In this document: positions 9,190 through 17,101 of the stretch, piece by piece
Position numbering within the stretch: the stretch's first letter is position 1
How the letters are laid out: every line of letters begins with the position of its first letter
Origin: Kiritimatiellota bacterium
Lineage (GTDB): Bacteria; Verrucomicrobiota; Kiritimatiellia; RFP12; UBA1067
NCBI GenBank assembly: GCA_009778475.1
Contig: WRJS01000026.1
Span: 1 to 34,444 of the forward strand
DNA: 34,444 nucleotides
Reading direction: 5' to 3'
Translations under genes and position numbers: made by a program
The notes under the pieces: model-generated
Seen by the model: only the letters and a program-made list of their open reading frames with translations
What the model was told of the DNA's origin: nothing
Databases searched by the model: none

Positions 9190-9743
9190 AGACAATCTGG
9201 AAAGTCATGAGGGTTCTGCTAATCGGCTGGGGCATAGTCTCTGCCGTCGGCGTGACATGTCTCGTCGGCGTTGTCTCCTATAACCTTTTGTTCGCGTCAT
9301 CGGGTTCTTTGGACGTGACGAGTTCAGCCTGCAAGAGGCAAGCGCACGTAATATTGAATTGGTGTCAACTGGGAAGCGGGCGGATGGAAGGGGTCCTTCA
9401 TGCCCACGAATCCAAGCGTTCATTTACAGGGGATCACGTTGATATGTACGCGATAAGGATTTCGCACATGGATGTCTCCGAATTGAAGACCGACATGAAT
9501 GGGTACGGCTGGACACAGTGCGACCAAGCAGAAGGGGTACTCAAAGACGCCATTGACTTTGCTGGCGACTGGGGTGAATTCGAGAAAACCACATGGTTCC
9601 CTGAAAAGCAGGATATGAAATCGCCGGATATGTTTGTTTTCTCTTGGCGTATCGCGTATAGCGGGACTCGCCCGACGGCAGTCCAGTTGATGTTTGTCCG
9701 CCCGTCTGACAAGACCGTGTTCTACATCAGCGCCAAGACATAA
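9186..9743 (+). CDS. Membrane-anchored protein, unknown
   Basis: 185 residues with one N-terminal membrane segment (about 8-36, VMRVLLIGWGIVSAVGVTCLVGVVSYNLL) and a globular part that would lie outside the cytoplasm, ending in strand-like segments (TAVQLMFVRPSDKTVFYISAKT). The ATG overlaps the stop of the DUF1016_N gene as ATGA. No family recognised. Small anchored proteins of similar design occur in the 1-3568 cluster. It lies between two DUF1016 genes, but a shared role is not shown. Confidence 0.65.
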   Translation: MKTIWKVMRVLLIGWGIVSAVGVTCLVGVVSYNLLFASSGSLDVTSSACKRQAHVILNWCQLGSGRMEGVLHAHESKRSFTGDHVDMYAIRISHMDVSELKTDMNGYGWTQCDQAEGVLKDAIDFAGDWGEFEKTTWFPEKQDMKSPDMFVFSWRIAYSGTRPTAVQLMFVRPSDKTVFYISAKT

Positions 9744-9750
9744 CCATTTG

Positions 9751-11088
9751 ATGAGCAAAATGAAACCATCACCGTCCAGTAAAACCGAACCGATCGAATT
9801 CCAACACGTGCAGGGGATTATCTCGTCGCACCGTTCACGCGCGTCGCAAGCCGTGAACAGCGAGAATCTGCTTGCCGCGTGGGAAGTCGGGGCGTTCGTG
9901 TCCGCCCGGCTCAAGAATGCCGCCTGGGGCAGTAAGACTGTGATGCAACTCTCGGAATACCTGAGGGCGCAAGACCCGGCGTTGAGAGGGTATGGCAGAA
10001 GCAATATCTACAATATGGTTTTGTTGTATGACACCTATTCCTCCGCTCAATTCATCGAATATCAGGACAGGCTGAAACTAAACGAATTTGTGCAGCCACA
10101 GGTCGCGCAAATAGACAACACGGAAATCGTCCAGCCAATGGCTGGACAAATTGTGCAGACAGTGTCTGCACAAAAGGATAGCGCAGAAATCGTCCAGACA
10201 GCGTCTGGACAAATTGTGCCGTCAGTGACGGCACAATTTCCTAACTTCTTGAATTTGACCACGTTATCCAATCATTTTAGAATCCTCAATGATTGCTCTA
10301 CCATTGAAGAGCGGATTTTTTATGTCCTTTATTCCTGCAAAGAACGCCTGAACTATAAAGAACTACAGCGTTGCCTCAAAAACAACACGTTCGCGTCGCT
10401 GATGGGCGACAAGCGCAACCTGTCCAAGGGGTTGAAGAAAATTTATCCGCAGGCCGCACCCATGCTGAAGGACACGCTGTTCCTCGATTTCCTCGGGTTG
10501 CCTCAAAAGCATTCCGAAAAGCGTCTGCAACGCGGCATTTTAGACAACCTGAAGGATTTTGTCCTTGAACTCGGCAAGGATTTCCTGTTTTGCGACAAGG
10601 AATACCCGTTGCAAGTCGGCAATTCCACGTTCAAGGTTGACTTGCTGTTTTTCCACAGGGGGTTGCAATGCCTGGTCGCCATTGAGTTGAAGGCCGGCAA
10701 GTTCAAGCCCGAGTACATGGGGCAGATCGAGTTTTACCTCGAAGCCCTTGACCGCGACGTGCGCCGCAGCAACGAGAACCCGAGCATCGGCATTCTGCTT
10801 TGCCAAGAGGCTGACCGCAGCGTTGTGGAATATGCCATGGGCCGCAGCCTGAGTCCCACGATGATCGCCGAATACGAGCGTCAACTCATCCCCAAGGACG
10901 TGCTGCGGCGCTCACTGGAGGCATTCACGCAGTTTTTGGAGCCCCAAGGCGCAAGAAGGGGAAGGCAACGGATTTTGGATTACGAACGGGCGGGCGTGTG
11001 TCTGCCCATGATTGAACACAGAGAAAGGAGAAACGCAAATGGCGAAGATTCGTCCACTGGGCGACCGCGTGCTGGTCGAACCCATTGA
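9751..11088 (+). CDS. DUF1016/YhcG-type PD-(D/E)XK nuclease, paralogue 3
   Basis: 445 residues from ATG 9751; the frame is open further upstream to 9694, but that overlaps the previous gene. The N-terminal domain (about 15-110) includes [15 protein letters not shown] and [15 protein letters not shown] Gln/Val-rich repeat linker follows (about 113-162, encoded by the palindrome array). The nuclease domain (about 260-410) has FKVDLLFFH with Asp297 and IELK with Glu312 and Lys314, then [13 protein letters not shown] and NPSIGILLC. The last 40 or so residues are basic and unlike family tails, and the stop lies 50 bases inside groES, so the native 3' end may have been lost. No promoter or terminator separates it from groES. 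Confidence 0.9.
   Translation: MSKMKPSPSSKTEPIEFQHVQGIISSHRSRASQAVNSENLLAAWEVGAFVSARLKNAAWGSKTVMQLSEYLRAQDPALRGYGRSNIYNMVLLYDTYSSAQFIEYQDRLKLNEFVQPQVAQIDNTEIVQPMAGQIVQTVSAQKDSAEIVQTASGQIVPSVTAQFPNFLNLTTLSNHFRILNDCSTIEERIFYVLYSCKERLNYKELQRCLKNNTFASLMGDKRNLSKGLKKIYPQAAPMLKDTLFLDFLGLPQKHSEKRLQRGILDNLKDFVLELGKDFLFCDKEYPLQVGNSTFKVDLLFFHRGLQCLVAIELKAGKFKPEYMGQIEFYLEALDRDVRRSNENPSIGILLCQEADRSVVEYAMGRSLSPTMIAEYERQLIPKDVLRRSLEAFTQFLEPQGARRGRQRILDYERAGVCLPMIEHRERRNANGEDSSTGRPRAGRTH
10088..10236 (+). repeat. 63-bp-period array of coding palindromes with co-varying arms
   Basis: Three TTGTG..CACAA-type palindromes start at 10088, 10151 and 10214, exactly 63 bases apart. Those at 10151-10173 (arm TTGTGCAGACA) and 10214-10236 (arm TTGTGCCGTCA) are perfect 11-bp arms around a single G; the one at 10088 is decayed. 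Second palindromes at 10129-10147 (arm GTCCAGCCA) and 10192-10210 (arm GTCCAGAC) are also 63 apart. Arms differ between copies, yet each pairs with its own partner. The array encodes EIVQ..(A/S)GQIV..V(S/T)AQ repeats. Confidence 0.9.
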
Positions 11089-11326
11089 AGAGAAGGAGCA
11101 AACGAAAGGCGGCATCATCATCCCTGATAATGCCAAGGAGAAGCCGATGGAAGGCAAGGTTGTCGCGATCGGCAAGAAGCGCGACGACGACGGCAAGGAA
11201 GTCCCCTTCGACGTCAAGGTCGGCGACAAGGTCCTCCTGCCCAAGTACGGCGGCACCGAGGTCAAGATCGGCGACAAGACGCTGCAATTGGTGAGGGAGG
11301 AAGACCTGTTGGGAGTGATTGAATAA
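11039..11326 (+). CDS. groES: Co-chaperonin GroES (Hsp10)
   Basis: 95 residues, the standard length, starting at ATG 11039 behind AAAGGAG (11024-11030). It begins [18 protein letters not shown] and contains the mobile-loop region [43 protein letters not shown] and the terminal EEDLLGVIE. It forms the heptameric lid of the GroEL chamber in the cytoplasm. The start lies inside the 3' end of the third DUF1016 gene. groEL follows, but an inverted-repeat-flanked four-helix-bundle gene of about 430 bases separates the two. Neither CIRCE nor a convincing promoter is visible immediately upstream, so regulation is unclear. Confidence 0.97.
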   Translation: MAKIRPLGDRVLVEPIEEKEQTKGGIIIPDNAKEKPMEGKVVAIGKKRDDDGKEVPFDVKVGDKVLLPKYGGTEVKIGDKTLQLVREEDLLGVIE

Positions 11327-11328
11327 AT

Positions 11329-11754
11329 CAGTTTATAGTTTTTAGTTTATAGTTTTTAGTCTTAAAAGAAGAATATGGCTACGTACTACAAGGATTTGAT
11401 CGTTTGGCAGAAGGCGATGCTGCTGGCCAAACTCATTTACCGTGTAACGCAAACGTTCCCACATTCTGAGGTGTATGGTCTGGTCAGTCAAATGCGGCGC
11501 GCGTCCGTTTCGATTCCGTCGAACATTGCCGAAGGGCAGACGCGGAAAACGCCGACAGAGTTTGCTCGCTTCCTCTCGATTTCACACGGGTCACTTGCCG
11601 AACTCGAAACGCAAATGATCATCGCGCGTGACCTCGATTATGTGTCGCAAGCACAGGCTGACGAATATACCCTGCTGCACGATGAAGTGTCCAAAATGCT
11701 CATCGCGCTAAAGACTAAATTTTCTAAAAACTAAAAACTGTAAACTAAAAACTG
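11329..11754. mobile_element. Inverted-repeat-flanked S23/IVP-type insertion between groES and groEL
   Basis: A left arm at 11329-11359 and right arm at 11724-11754 are inverted copies matching at 27 of 31 positions. Both are built from TAGTTTTTAGTTTA words. They enclose the four-helix-bundle gene, and the right arm overlaps its last codons. The left arm begins two bases after the groES stop and the right arm ends 17 bases before the groEL ATG, so the element is inserted precisely in the operon gap. The layout copies that of 23S rRNA intervening sequences, which carry S23 genes inside a stem. Calling it mobile is an inference. Confidence 0.65.
11375..11734 (+). CDS. Four-helix-bundle protein, 23S rRNA intervening-sequence (S23) family
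   Basis: 119 residues with the family hallmarks in order: [12 protein letters not shown] at the N-terminus, [56 protein letters not shown] and a final helix. The length is normal for the family. Members were first known from intervening sequences in 23S rRNA genes and are also found scattered elsewhere; the molecular function is not established. Here the gene lies between groES and groEL in the same orientation, inside inverted repeats, with AAAAGAAGAAT as a modest ribosome-binding site. It is translated with, or read through by, the groESL transcript. Confidence 0.92.
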   Translation: MATYYKDLIVWQKAMLLAKLIYRVTQTFPHSEVYGLVSQMRRASVSIPSNIAEGQTRKTPTEFARFLSISHGSLAELETQMIIARDLDYVSQAQADEYTLLHDEVSKMLIALKTKFSKN

Positions 11755-11771
11755 AGAAAGGAATAGAAGCA

Positions 11772-13397
11772 ATGAGTGCTAAGCAAATGATGTATGATTC
11801 GGATGCCCGCCAGAAGATTCTGAACGGCATCTCCAAACTGAACCGCGCTGTCGCGTCGACGCTGGGCCCGTGCGGGCGCAACGTGATTCTCGACAAGAAG
11901 TTCGGCTCGCCCGCCATCACCAAGGACGGCGTGTCCGTGGCGAAGGAAATCGAGCTGCCCTGCCCGTTCGAGAACATGGGCGCGCAGATGGTCCGCGAGG
12001 TCGCCAGCAAGACCAGCGACGTGGCCGGCGACGGCACCACGACCGCGACGATCCTTGCCGAGGCCATCTACCGCGAGGGCCTGAAGAACGTCACCGCCGG
12101 CGCCAACCCCATGGCCATCAAGCGCGGCATCGACAAGGCCACCAAGGCCGTCGTCGACGCCATCGCCAAGCAGGCCAAGCGCGTCAAGGACCCCGCCGAG
12201 ATCGCGCAGGTCGCGAGCATCTCCGCCAACGGCGAGACCGAGATCGGCGAGATCATCTCCGACGCCATGGACAAGGTCGGCAAGGACGGCACCATCACCG
12301 TCGAAGAGGCCAAGACGCTGGAGACCGCGCTTGACGTCGTCGAGGGTATGCAGTTCGACAAGGGCTACCTCTCCCCGTACTTCGTCACGAGCCCGGAGGA
12401 GATGGAGTGCGTCCTCGAGAACCCCTATATCCTCATCTTCGAGAAGAAAATCTCGAACCTGAACGATATGCTCCCGCTGCTCCAGAGCGTCGCCAAGTCC
12501 GGCAAGCCGCTGATGATCATCGCCGAGGACGTCGAAGGCGAAGCCCTCGCCACCCTCGTGGTCAACAAGCTGCGCGGCACGTTGCAGGTCTGCGCCGTCA
12601 AGGCCCCCGGCTTCGGCGACCGCCGCAAGGCCATGCTCGAGGACATCGCCATCCTCACGGGCGGCAAGATGCTCAGCGAGGACCTCGGCATCAAGCTCGA
12701 GAACGTCGAGCTCAGCGACCTCGGCCGCGCCAAGAAGGTCACGGTCGATAAGGACTGCACCACCATCGTCGAAGGCGGCGGCAAGACCAGCGACATCCAA
12801 GGGCGCGTCGCCATCATCAAGAAACAGATCGACGAGACCACCTCCGACTACGACCGCGAGAAGCTCCAAGAGCGCCTCGCCAAGCTCGCCGGCGGCGTCG
12901 CGATCATCAAGGTCGGCGCGGCCACCGAGGCGGCGATGAAGGAGAAGAAGGATCGCGTCGACGATGCCCTCCACGCCACCCGTGCGGCCGTCGAGGAAGG
13001 CATCGTCGCCGGCGGCGGCGTCGCGCTCCTGCGCTGCCAGAAGGCCCTCGCCACCGTCGAGGCCGAAGGCGACGAGAGCGTCGGCGTGAGCATCATCGCC
13101 AAGAGCCTTGAGGCGCCCCTTCGCCAGCTCGTCGAGAACGCAGGCCTCGAGGCCGCGCTGATCGTCGAGAACGTGAAGAACGGCAAAGGCGCGTACGGCT
13201 ACAACGTCCGCTCCGGCGTGTACGGCGACCTCGTGAAGGACGGCGTGCTGGACCCCGCGAAGGTCACGCGCACCGCCCTGCAGAACGCCGCGTCCATCGC
13301 CGGCCTGCTGCTCATCACCGAGTGCATGGTCACGGAGATTCCCGAGAAGAAGGAAGCCCCGATGCCCAACCCCGGCATGGGCGGCATGGACATGTAA
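11772..13397 (+). CDS. groEL: Chaperonin GroEL (Hsp60)
   Basis: 541 residues, start at ATG 11772 after GAAAGGAATAG. Conserved blocks: [24 protein letters not shown] (nucleotide binding), [17 protein letters not shown] near residue 85, [16 protein letters not shown] near 195, [22 protein letters not shown] near 275, the [14 protein letters not shown] signature near 405 and the terminal GMGGMDM tail. It forms the double-ring folding chamber with GroES. Very high GC compared with the inserted gene upstream. A strong terminator follows at once, closing the groES-groEL unit. No second groEL is in the window. Confidence 0.98.
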   Translation: MSAKQMMYDSDARQKILNGISKLNRAVASTLGPCGRNVILDKKFGSPAITKDGVSVAKEIELPCPFENMGAQMVREVASKTSDVAGDGTTTATILAEAIYREGLKNVTAGANPMAIKRGIDKATKAVVDAIAKQAKRVKDPAEIAQVASISANGETEIGEIISDAMDKVGKDGTITVEEAKTLETALDVVEGMQFDKGYLSPYFVTSPEEMECVLENPYILIFEKKISNLNDMLPLLQSVAKSGKPLMIIAEDVEGEALATLVVNKLRGTLQVCAVKAPGFGDRRKAMLEDIAILTGGKMLSEDLGIKLENVELSDLGRAKKVTVDKDCTTIVEGGGKTSDIQGRVAIIKKQIDETTSDYDREKLQERLAKLAGGVAIIKVGAATEAAMKEKKDRVDDALHATRAAVEEGIVAGGGVALLRCQKALATVEAEGDESVGVSIIAKSLEAPLRQLVENAGLEAALIVENVKNGKGAYGYNVRSGVYGDLVKDGVLDPAKVTRTALQNAASIAGLLLITECMVTEIPEKKEAPMPNPGMGGMDM

Positions 13398-13412
13398 TCC
13401 AGCCTCACAACA

Positions 13413-13447
13413 CAGAAAAAGCCTCCCCCACGGGAGGCTTTTTTCTG
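13413..13447 (+). terminator. Strong rho-independent terminator after groEL
   Basis: GCCTCCC (13421-13427), loop CCAC, GGGAGGC (13432-13438), then TTTTTT. The stem is extended outward by CAGAAAAA pairing with TTTTTCTG, so it would also work on the other strand. Confidence 0.9.
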
Positions 13448-13797
13448 TCTTGCCCCCCGTATCATGTTTTGATATGGCTCAAAGAAGTTTTTTTTTTACC
13501 ACAATAGACACAATGGTTTTCACAATAGGCACAATGGAAATGACACGTCATCTTGAAAAGATTTCCGACAACCAATGTAACCCCTAATCCTGTCTGAAAA
13601 AACGATTCCTTTGCCTCGCGCAGAGGTGAAGATACGGGGGAGGGCGAGGGGGGGGGCTTGCGACCCTGCGCGAGAATAACCCTATTTGTCCACTTTACGC
13701 TTCGTCTCCGCTGGCTGATTGTGCTATTATTTCTTCTTTCGGGAAACTGGCGTGAAACGGTTTGACGGCAAGACGAGGTTTATCAGAGGAGGAGCGT
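13448..13797 (+). other. Intergenic gap before the sulfatase: short repeats and a -10 candidate
   Basis: No gene found. At about 13500-13535 there is a direct repeat, CACAATAGACACAATGG then CACAATAGGCACAATGG, behind a run of T. A CTAATCCTGTCTGAAAAAA word near 13582 resembles the ATCCTGTC repeats at 16880-17086. A TATTAT -10 candidate lies at 13725-13730 without a good -35; GAGGAGGAG (13785-13793) is the sulfatase ribosome-binding site. Confidence 0.5.
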
Positions 13798-15378
13798 ATG
13801 ACGATGAAGACGGTATTGTTATCAGGTCTGGCGGTCATGTGTGCGGGAACGGTCGTGGCGGCGGAGTTGCCGCGGCCGAAGAACATTGTGATGATTCTGG
13901 CGGATGATGTGGGCTGGGGGGATCTTTCGTGCTACGGCGCGAAGGCGGTCTCGACGCCGCATTGTGACAGGCTCGCGAAGGAGGGGGGGCGGTTCACGGA
14001 CGCGCACTCGCCGGCCTCGACCTGCACCCCGACGCGGTATGCGATCATGACGGGGCAGTATGCGTGGCGCAAGCCCGGCACGGGCATCGCGACGGGTGAC
14101 GCAGGCCTGCTCATCGACCCCAGCCGCGCCACGCTGCCGTCCATGTTGAAGAAGGCGGGGTATGTGACGGGCGCGGTCGGCAAGTGGCATCTGGGCCTCG
14201 GGCCGGGGCCGGGCAAGACGGACTGGAACACGGAGATCGTGCCGGGGCCGCGAGAGATCGGCTTCGATTACTCGTTCCTCATCCCCGCGACGGGCGACCG
14301 CACACCGTGCGTTTATGTCGAGAACCAGCGCGTGGTCGGGCTGGAGGCGGATGACCCGATGGAGGTGAGTTTCAAGCTCGGCCAGGACAACTACCCCGGC
14401 GAGCTTGACGGCCGCAAGAACCGCGACCAGCTGAAACTCGATTGGGACTACGGCCATCACTTCGCGGTGGTCAACGGCATCGGGCGCATCGGCTACATGA
14501 AGGGCGGCACGAAGGCGCGTTGGGTGGACGAGGACATGGCGGACACGCTCGCCGCCAAGAGCGTCGCGTTCATCGAGCGCAACAAGGACAAGCCGTTCTT
14601 CCTCTACTTCGCCACGCACGACATCCACGTGCCGCGTGTGCCGCACCCGCGCTTCGTCGGCAAGACGGACATGGGCGCGCGCGGCGACGCTATCGTGCAG
14701 TTCGATTTTCAGGTCGGCGAGGTTCTGGACGCGCTCGACCGACTCGGGCTGACGGATGACACGCTCGTGATTGTGACCAGCGACAACGGTCCCGTGCTGA
14801 ACGACGGCTACAAGGACTTCGCCGTCCAGAAACGCGGCGACCACCGCCCCGCAGGTGACTTCCGAGGCCAGAAGTACAGCGCCTATGAGGGCGGTACGCG
14901 CGTCCCGTATCTCGTGCGCTGGCCCAAGCAGGTCAAGGCCGGCGGCGTGAGCGATTCGCTCGTCTGCCTCATCGACAGCTACGCGACGTTCGCCGCGATG
15001 ACCGGGCAGGCGCTCGGGCAGGACGACGCGCCCGATAGCTTCGACCTCGCCGCCGCGCTGCTCGACCCGGCCGCCAAGGGGCGCGACACGCTTATCCTCC
15101 AAGACCCCGACATCAGCCTCCGCCAAGGGCAGTGGAAGCTGATCCCCGCGAAGAAAAACCAAGACGCGCCCCTCGGCGTCGCGGATGGGGTGGTCGGAAA
15201 TCCCGACCTCTTCCTCAAGGGCGGGGTTGACACGGGTGCCGCCCGAACCCCCCAGCTTTACGACCTTTCCGGCGACCTGCGCGAGGCGAACAACCTCGCG
15301 GGCCAGCACCCCGAGCGCGTCGCCGAGATGCTCACCGCGCTCCAAGACGCGCGGGCGAAAGGGCGCACACGGCCGTGA
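13798..15378 (+). CDS. Exported Cys-type sulfatase (family S1)
   Basis: 526 residues. The frame opens at 13762, but ATG 13798 follows GAGGAGGAG and starts a signal peptide (MTMKTVLLSGLAVMCAGTVVA, cleavage near residue 22). The catalytic motif is Cys76-Thr-Pro-Thr-Arg80, where the Cys must be oxidised to formylglycine. Other active-site features: metal ligands Asp36-Asp37 in ILADDVGWGD, VGKWHLGLG, ATHDIHVPRVPHPRF and VIVTSDNGP. It would remove sulfate esters from glycans or related substrates outside the cytoplasm; the substrate cannot be read. A formylglycine-generating or anSME maturase is not in the window. The next gene, lysS, has its own promoter. Confidence 0.95.
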   Translation: MTMKTVLLSGLAVMCAGTVVAAELPRPKNIVMILADDVGWGDLSCYGAKAVSTPHCDRLAKEGGRFTDAHSPASTCTPTRYAIMTGQYAWRKPGTGIATGDAGLLIDPSRATLPSMLKKAGYVTGAVGKWHLGLGPGPGKTDWNTEIVPGPREIGFDYSFLIPATGDRTPCVYVENQRVVGLEADDPMEVSFKLGQDNYPGELDGRKNRDQLKLDWDYGHHFAVVNGIGRIGYMKGGTKARWVDEDMADTLAAKSVAFIERNKDKPFFLYFATHDIHVPRVPHPRFVGKTDMGARGDAIVQFDFQVGEVLDALDRLGLTDDTLVIVTSDNGPVLNDGYKDFAVQKRGDHRPAGDFRGQKYSAYEGGTRVPYLVRWPKQVKAGGVSDSLVCLIDSYATFAAMTGQALGQDDAPDSFDLAAALLDPAAKGRDTLILQDPDISLRQGQWKLIPAKKNQDAPLGVADGVVGNPDLFLKGGVDTGAARTPQLYDLSGDLREANNLAGQHPERVAEMLTALQDARAKGRTRP

Positions 15379-15404
15379 CAAACGCAAGGCGGTTTTGATA
15401 TTAT
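15375..15404 (+). promoter_or_regulatory. Predicted sigma70-type promoter of lysS
   Basis: GTGACA (15375-15380), an 18-base spacer and TATTAT (15399-15404). The -35 overlaps the sulfatase stop codon. The lysS ATG is 27 bases downstream of the -10. Confidence 0.5.
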
Positions 15405-15431
15405 GTCTTTTTCAATGGAGAGGAATGTTTC

Positions 15432-16880
15432 ATGTCGGAAGAAGTTTTGAGCAGCAATGAGTACCGCGAGCAGCGCATCGCGAACATGAGGAAGCTGGAG
15501 GCGTTCGGGATGCGCCCCTACGGTCAGGCGTTTGAGCGCACACGCCTCGCGGAAATCCGCGCCGGGTTCGAGGAGAACAAGACCGTGTGCGCGGCGGGTC
15601 GGCTGATGACCGTGCGCCGCATGGGCAAGGCCTCGTTCGCCACCATCAGCGACGGCACGGGCGCGTTCCAGATTTTCGTGAAGAAGGATTTGCTCACGCC
15701 GGAGCAGTTCGAGGCGTTCGCGTATCTCGACCTCGGCGACTTCGTCGGCGTGGAGGGGCGGCTGTTCGTCACCAAGACGGGCGAGCCGAGCATCGAGGTG
15801 CACCGCTGGCAACTGCTGAGCAAGGCCATCCTCCAGCCGCCGGAAAAGTTCCACGGCCTGCAGGACGTGGAGGAGCGTTACCGCAAGCGCTACCTCGACC
15901 TGATGATGAGCCAAGAGTCGCGTGACCGCTTCAACAAGCGCAGTGCCATCCTGCGCGAGGCCCGCGCCTTCCTGCACGGTCGCGGCTTCATCGAGGTCGA
16001 GACCCCGATGATGCAGGCGCAGGCGGGCGGCGCGGCCGCCAAGCCCTTCGTCACGCACCACAACGCGCTCGACACCGAGATGGTCATGCGCATCGCCCCC
16101 GAGCTGTACCTCAAGCGCCTCATCGTCGGCGGCTTCGACAAGATTTTCGAGATCGGCAAAAACTTCCGCAACGAAGGCATCGACCGCACGCATAACCCCG
16201 AGTTCACCGTGCTGGAAGTCTATGAGGCCTACGGCGACCGCACCTCCATGAAGGCCATCATCGAGGGCCTGCTGCCGCACCTCTGCGAGAAGGTGCTGGG
16301 CGCCATGACCGTCGAGTACGGCGAGGCCAAGGAGGTGCTGGACTTCACCCCGCCCTACCGCGAGGTGGCGTATAACGACCTCGTCACGGAACACATGGGC
16401 GGCGACTGGTTCACGCTCTCCGTCGAAGCGGCACGGCAACGTGCCGAAGCCAAGGGGCTCTACATCGATCCCGCGTGGGGGCATCTGATGATCACGCGCG
16501 AGGTGTACGACAAGCTCATCGAAAAGACCCTGCGCCAGCCCACGTTCGTGACGCGCATCCCGCGCCAGTTCGTGCCGCTCGCCAAGGCCTGCGCCGACGA
16601 CCCGACGCTGGTGGACGTGTTCGAGTTCGTCGTGGCGGGCAAGGAGCTCTGCCCCGGCTACACCGAGCAGAACGACCCCGCCGCGCAACGCGCCGCGCTC
16701 GCCGATCAGGCCGGGGACGACACCGAGAAAATCGACGAGGACTTCATCACCGCGCTCGAACACGGTATGCCCCCCACGGGTGGCCTGGGCATCGGCATCG
16801 ACCGCCTCGTGATGATGCTCACCGGCACGGAGGTCATCCGCGACGTCATCCTCTTCCCGCAGATGAAGGCCGCGCATTAG
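15432..16880 (+). CDS. lysS: Lysyl-tRNA synthetase, class II
   Basis: 482 residues, typical of bacterial LysS. It attaches lysine to tRNA-Lys in the cytoplasm. An N-terminal OB-fold anticodon-binding domain (about 50-150, CAAGRLMTVRRMGKASFATISDG) is followed by the class II core: motif 1 around FLHGRGFIEVETPMM, motif 2 FRNEGIDRTHNPEFTVLE and motif 3 GLGIGIDRLVMMLTG near the C-terminus. Lys-specific EIGKNFRNEG and GAAAKPFVTHHNALD segments are present. Start at ATG 15432 with GGAGAGG about seven bases upstream. The stop (TAG) is the first base of the inverted repeat at 16880. Confidence 0.97.
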   Translation: MSEEVLSSNEYREQRIANMRKLEAFGMRPYGQAFERTRLAEIRAGFEENKTVCAAGRLMTVRRMGKASFATISDGTGAFQIFVKKDLLTPEQFEAFAYLDLGDFVGVEGRLFVTKTGEPSIEVHRWQLLSKAILQPPEKFHGLQDVEERYRKRYLDLMMSQESRDRFNKRSAILREARAFLHGRGFIEVETPMMQAQAGGAAAKPFVTHHNALDTEMVMRIAPELYLKRLIVGGFDKIFEIGKNFRNEGIDRTHNPEFTVLEVYEAYGDRTSMKAIIEGLLPHLCEKVLGAMTVEYGEAKEVLDFTPPYREVAYNDLVTEHMGGDWFTLSVEAARQRAEAKGLYIDPAWGHLMITREVYDKLIEKTLRQPTFVTRIPRQFVPLAKACADDPTLVDVFEFVVAGKELCPGYTEQNDPAAQRAALADQAGDDTEKIDEDFITALEHGMPPTGGLGIGIDRLVMMLTGTEVIRDVILFPQMKAAH

Positions 16881-17056
16881 ACAGGATTGACAGGATTGTT
16901 TTTTTTGACAGGAGGACAACAAGATGAAACTGAAAATTGCTTTGAACAAGGGCGTGTTCCTGACGGTCCCCCTGTGTCCCCTTTGCTAAACCAATCCTGT
17001 CAATCCCGTTAATCTTGTTAATCCTGTCAAAAAAAAACAATCCTGTTAATCCTGTC
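16880..17056. repeat. 34-bp inverted repeat flanking a 21-codon ORF
   Basis: The left arm at 16880-16913 (GACAGGATTGACAGGATTG, T run, GACAGGA) is matched by the right arm at 17022-17056 in reverse complement, with one substitution and one extra base. More ATCCTGTTA and ATCCCGTTA words follow the left side of the right arm and continue to about 17086. The enclosed 108 bases hold a short ORF. The whole unit is 177 bases, between lysS and a Gfo/Idh gene. Confidence 0.8.
16924..16989 (+). CDS. Possible 21-residue leader-like peptide inside the inverted repeat
   Basis: ATG 16924 follows a strong Shine-Dalgarno, AGGAGG (16910-16915, eight bases away), and runs 21 codons to TAA at 16987-16989. The product begins MKLKIALNKGVFLTV and ends PLCPLC; it is hydrophobic and basic, with a CPLC ending. 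The strong ribosome-binding site is the only real support. It may be a fossil start region of a lost gene rather than a working peptide. Confidence 0.3.
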   Translation: MKLKIALNKGVFLTVPLCPLC

Positions 17057-17101
17057 AAAAAGAAAGACGCTGTTAACCCTGTCTGAAAAAGGAGAAACGC
17101 G

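Noticed and set aside
10088..10236. Possible CRISPR array
   Set aside because: Repeats with 63-base period lie inside an intact coding frame, number only three, and have no unique spacers or cas genes.
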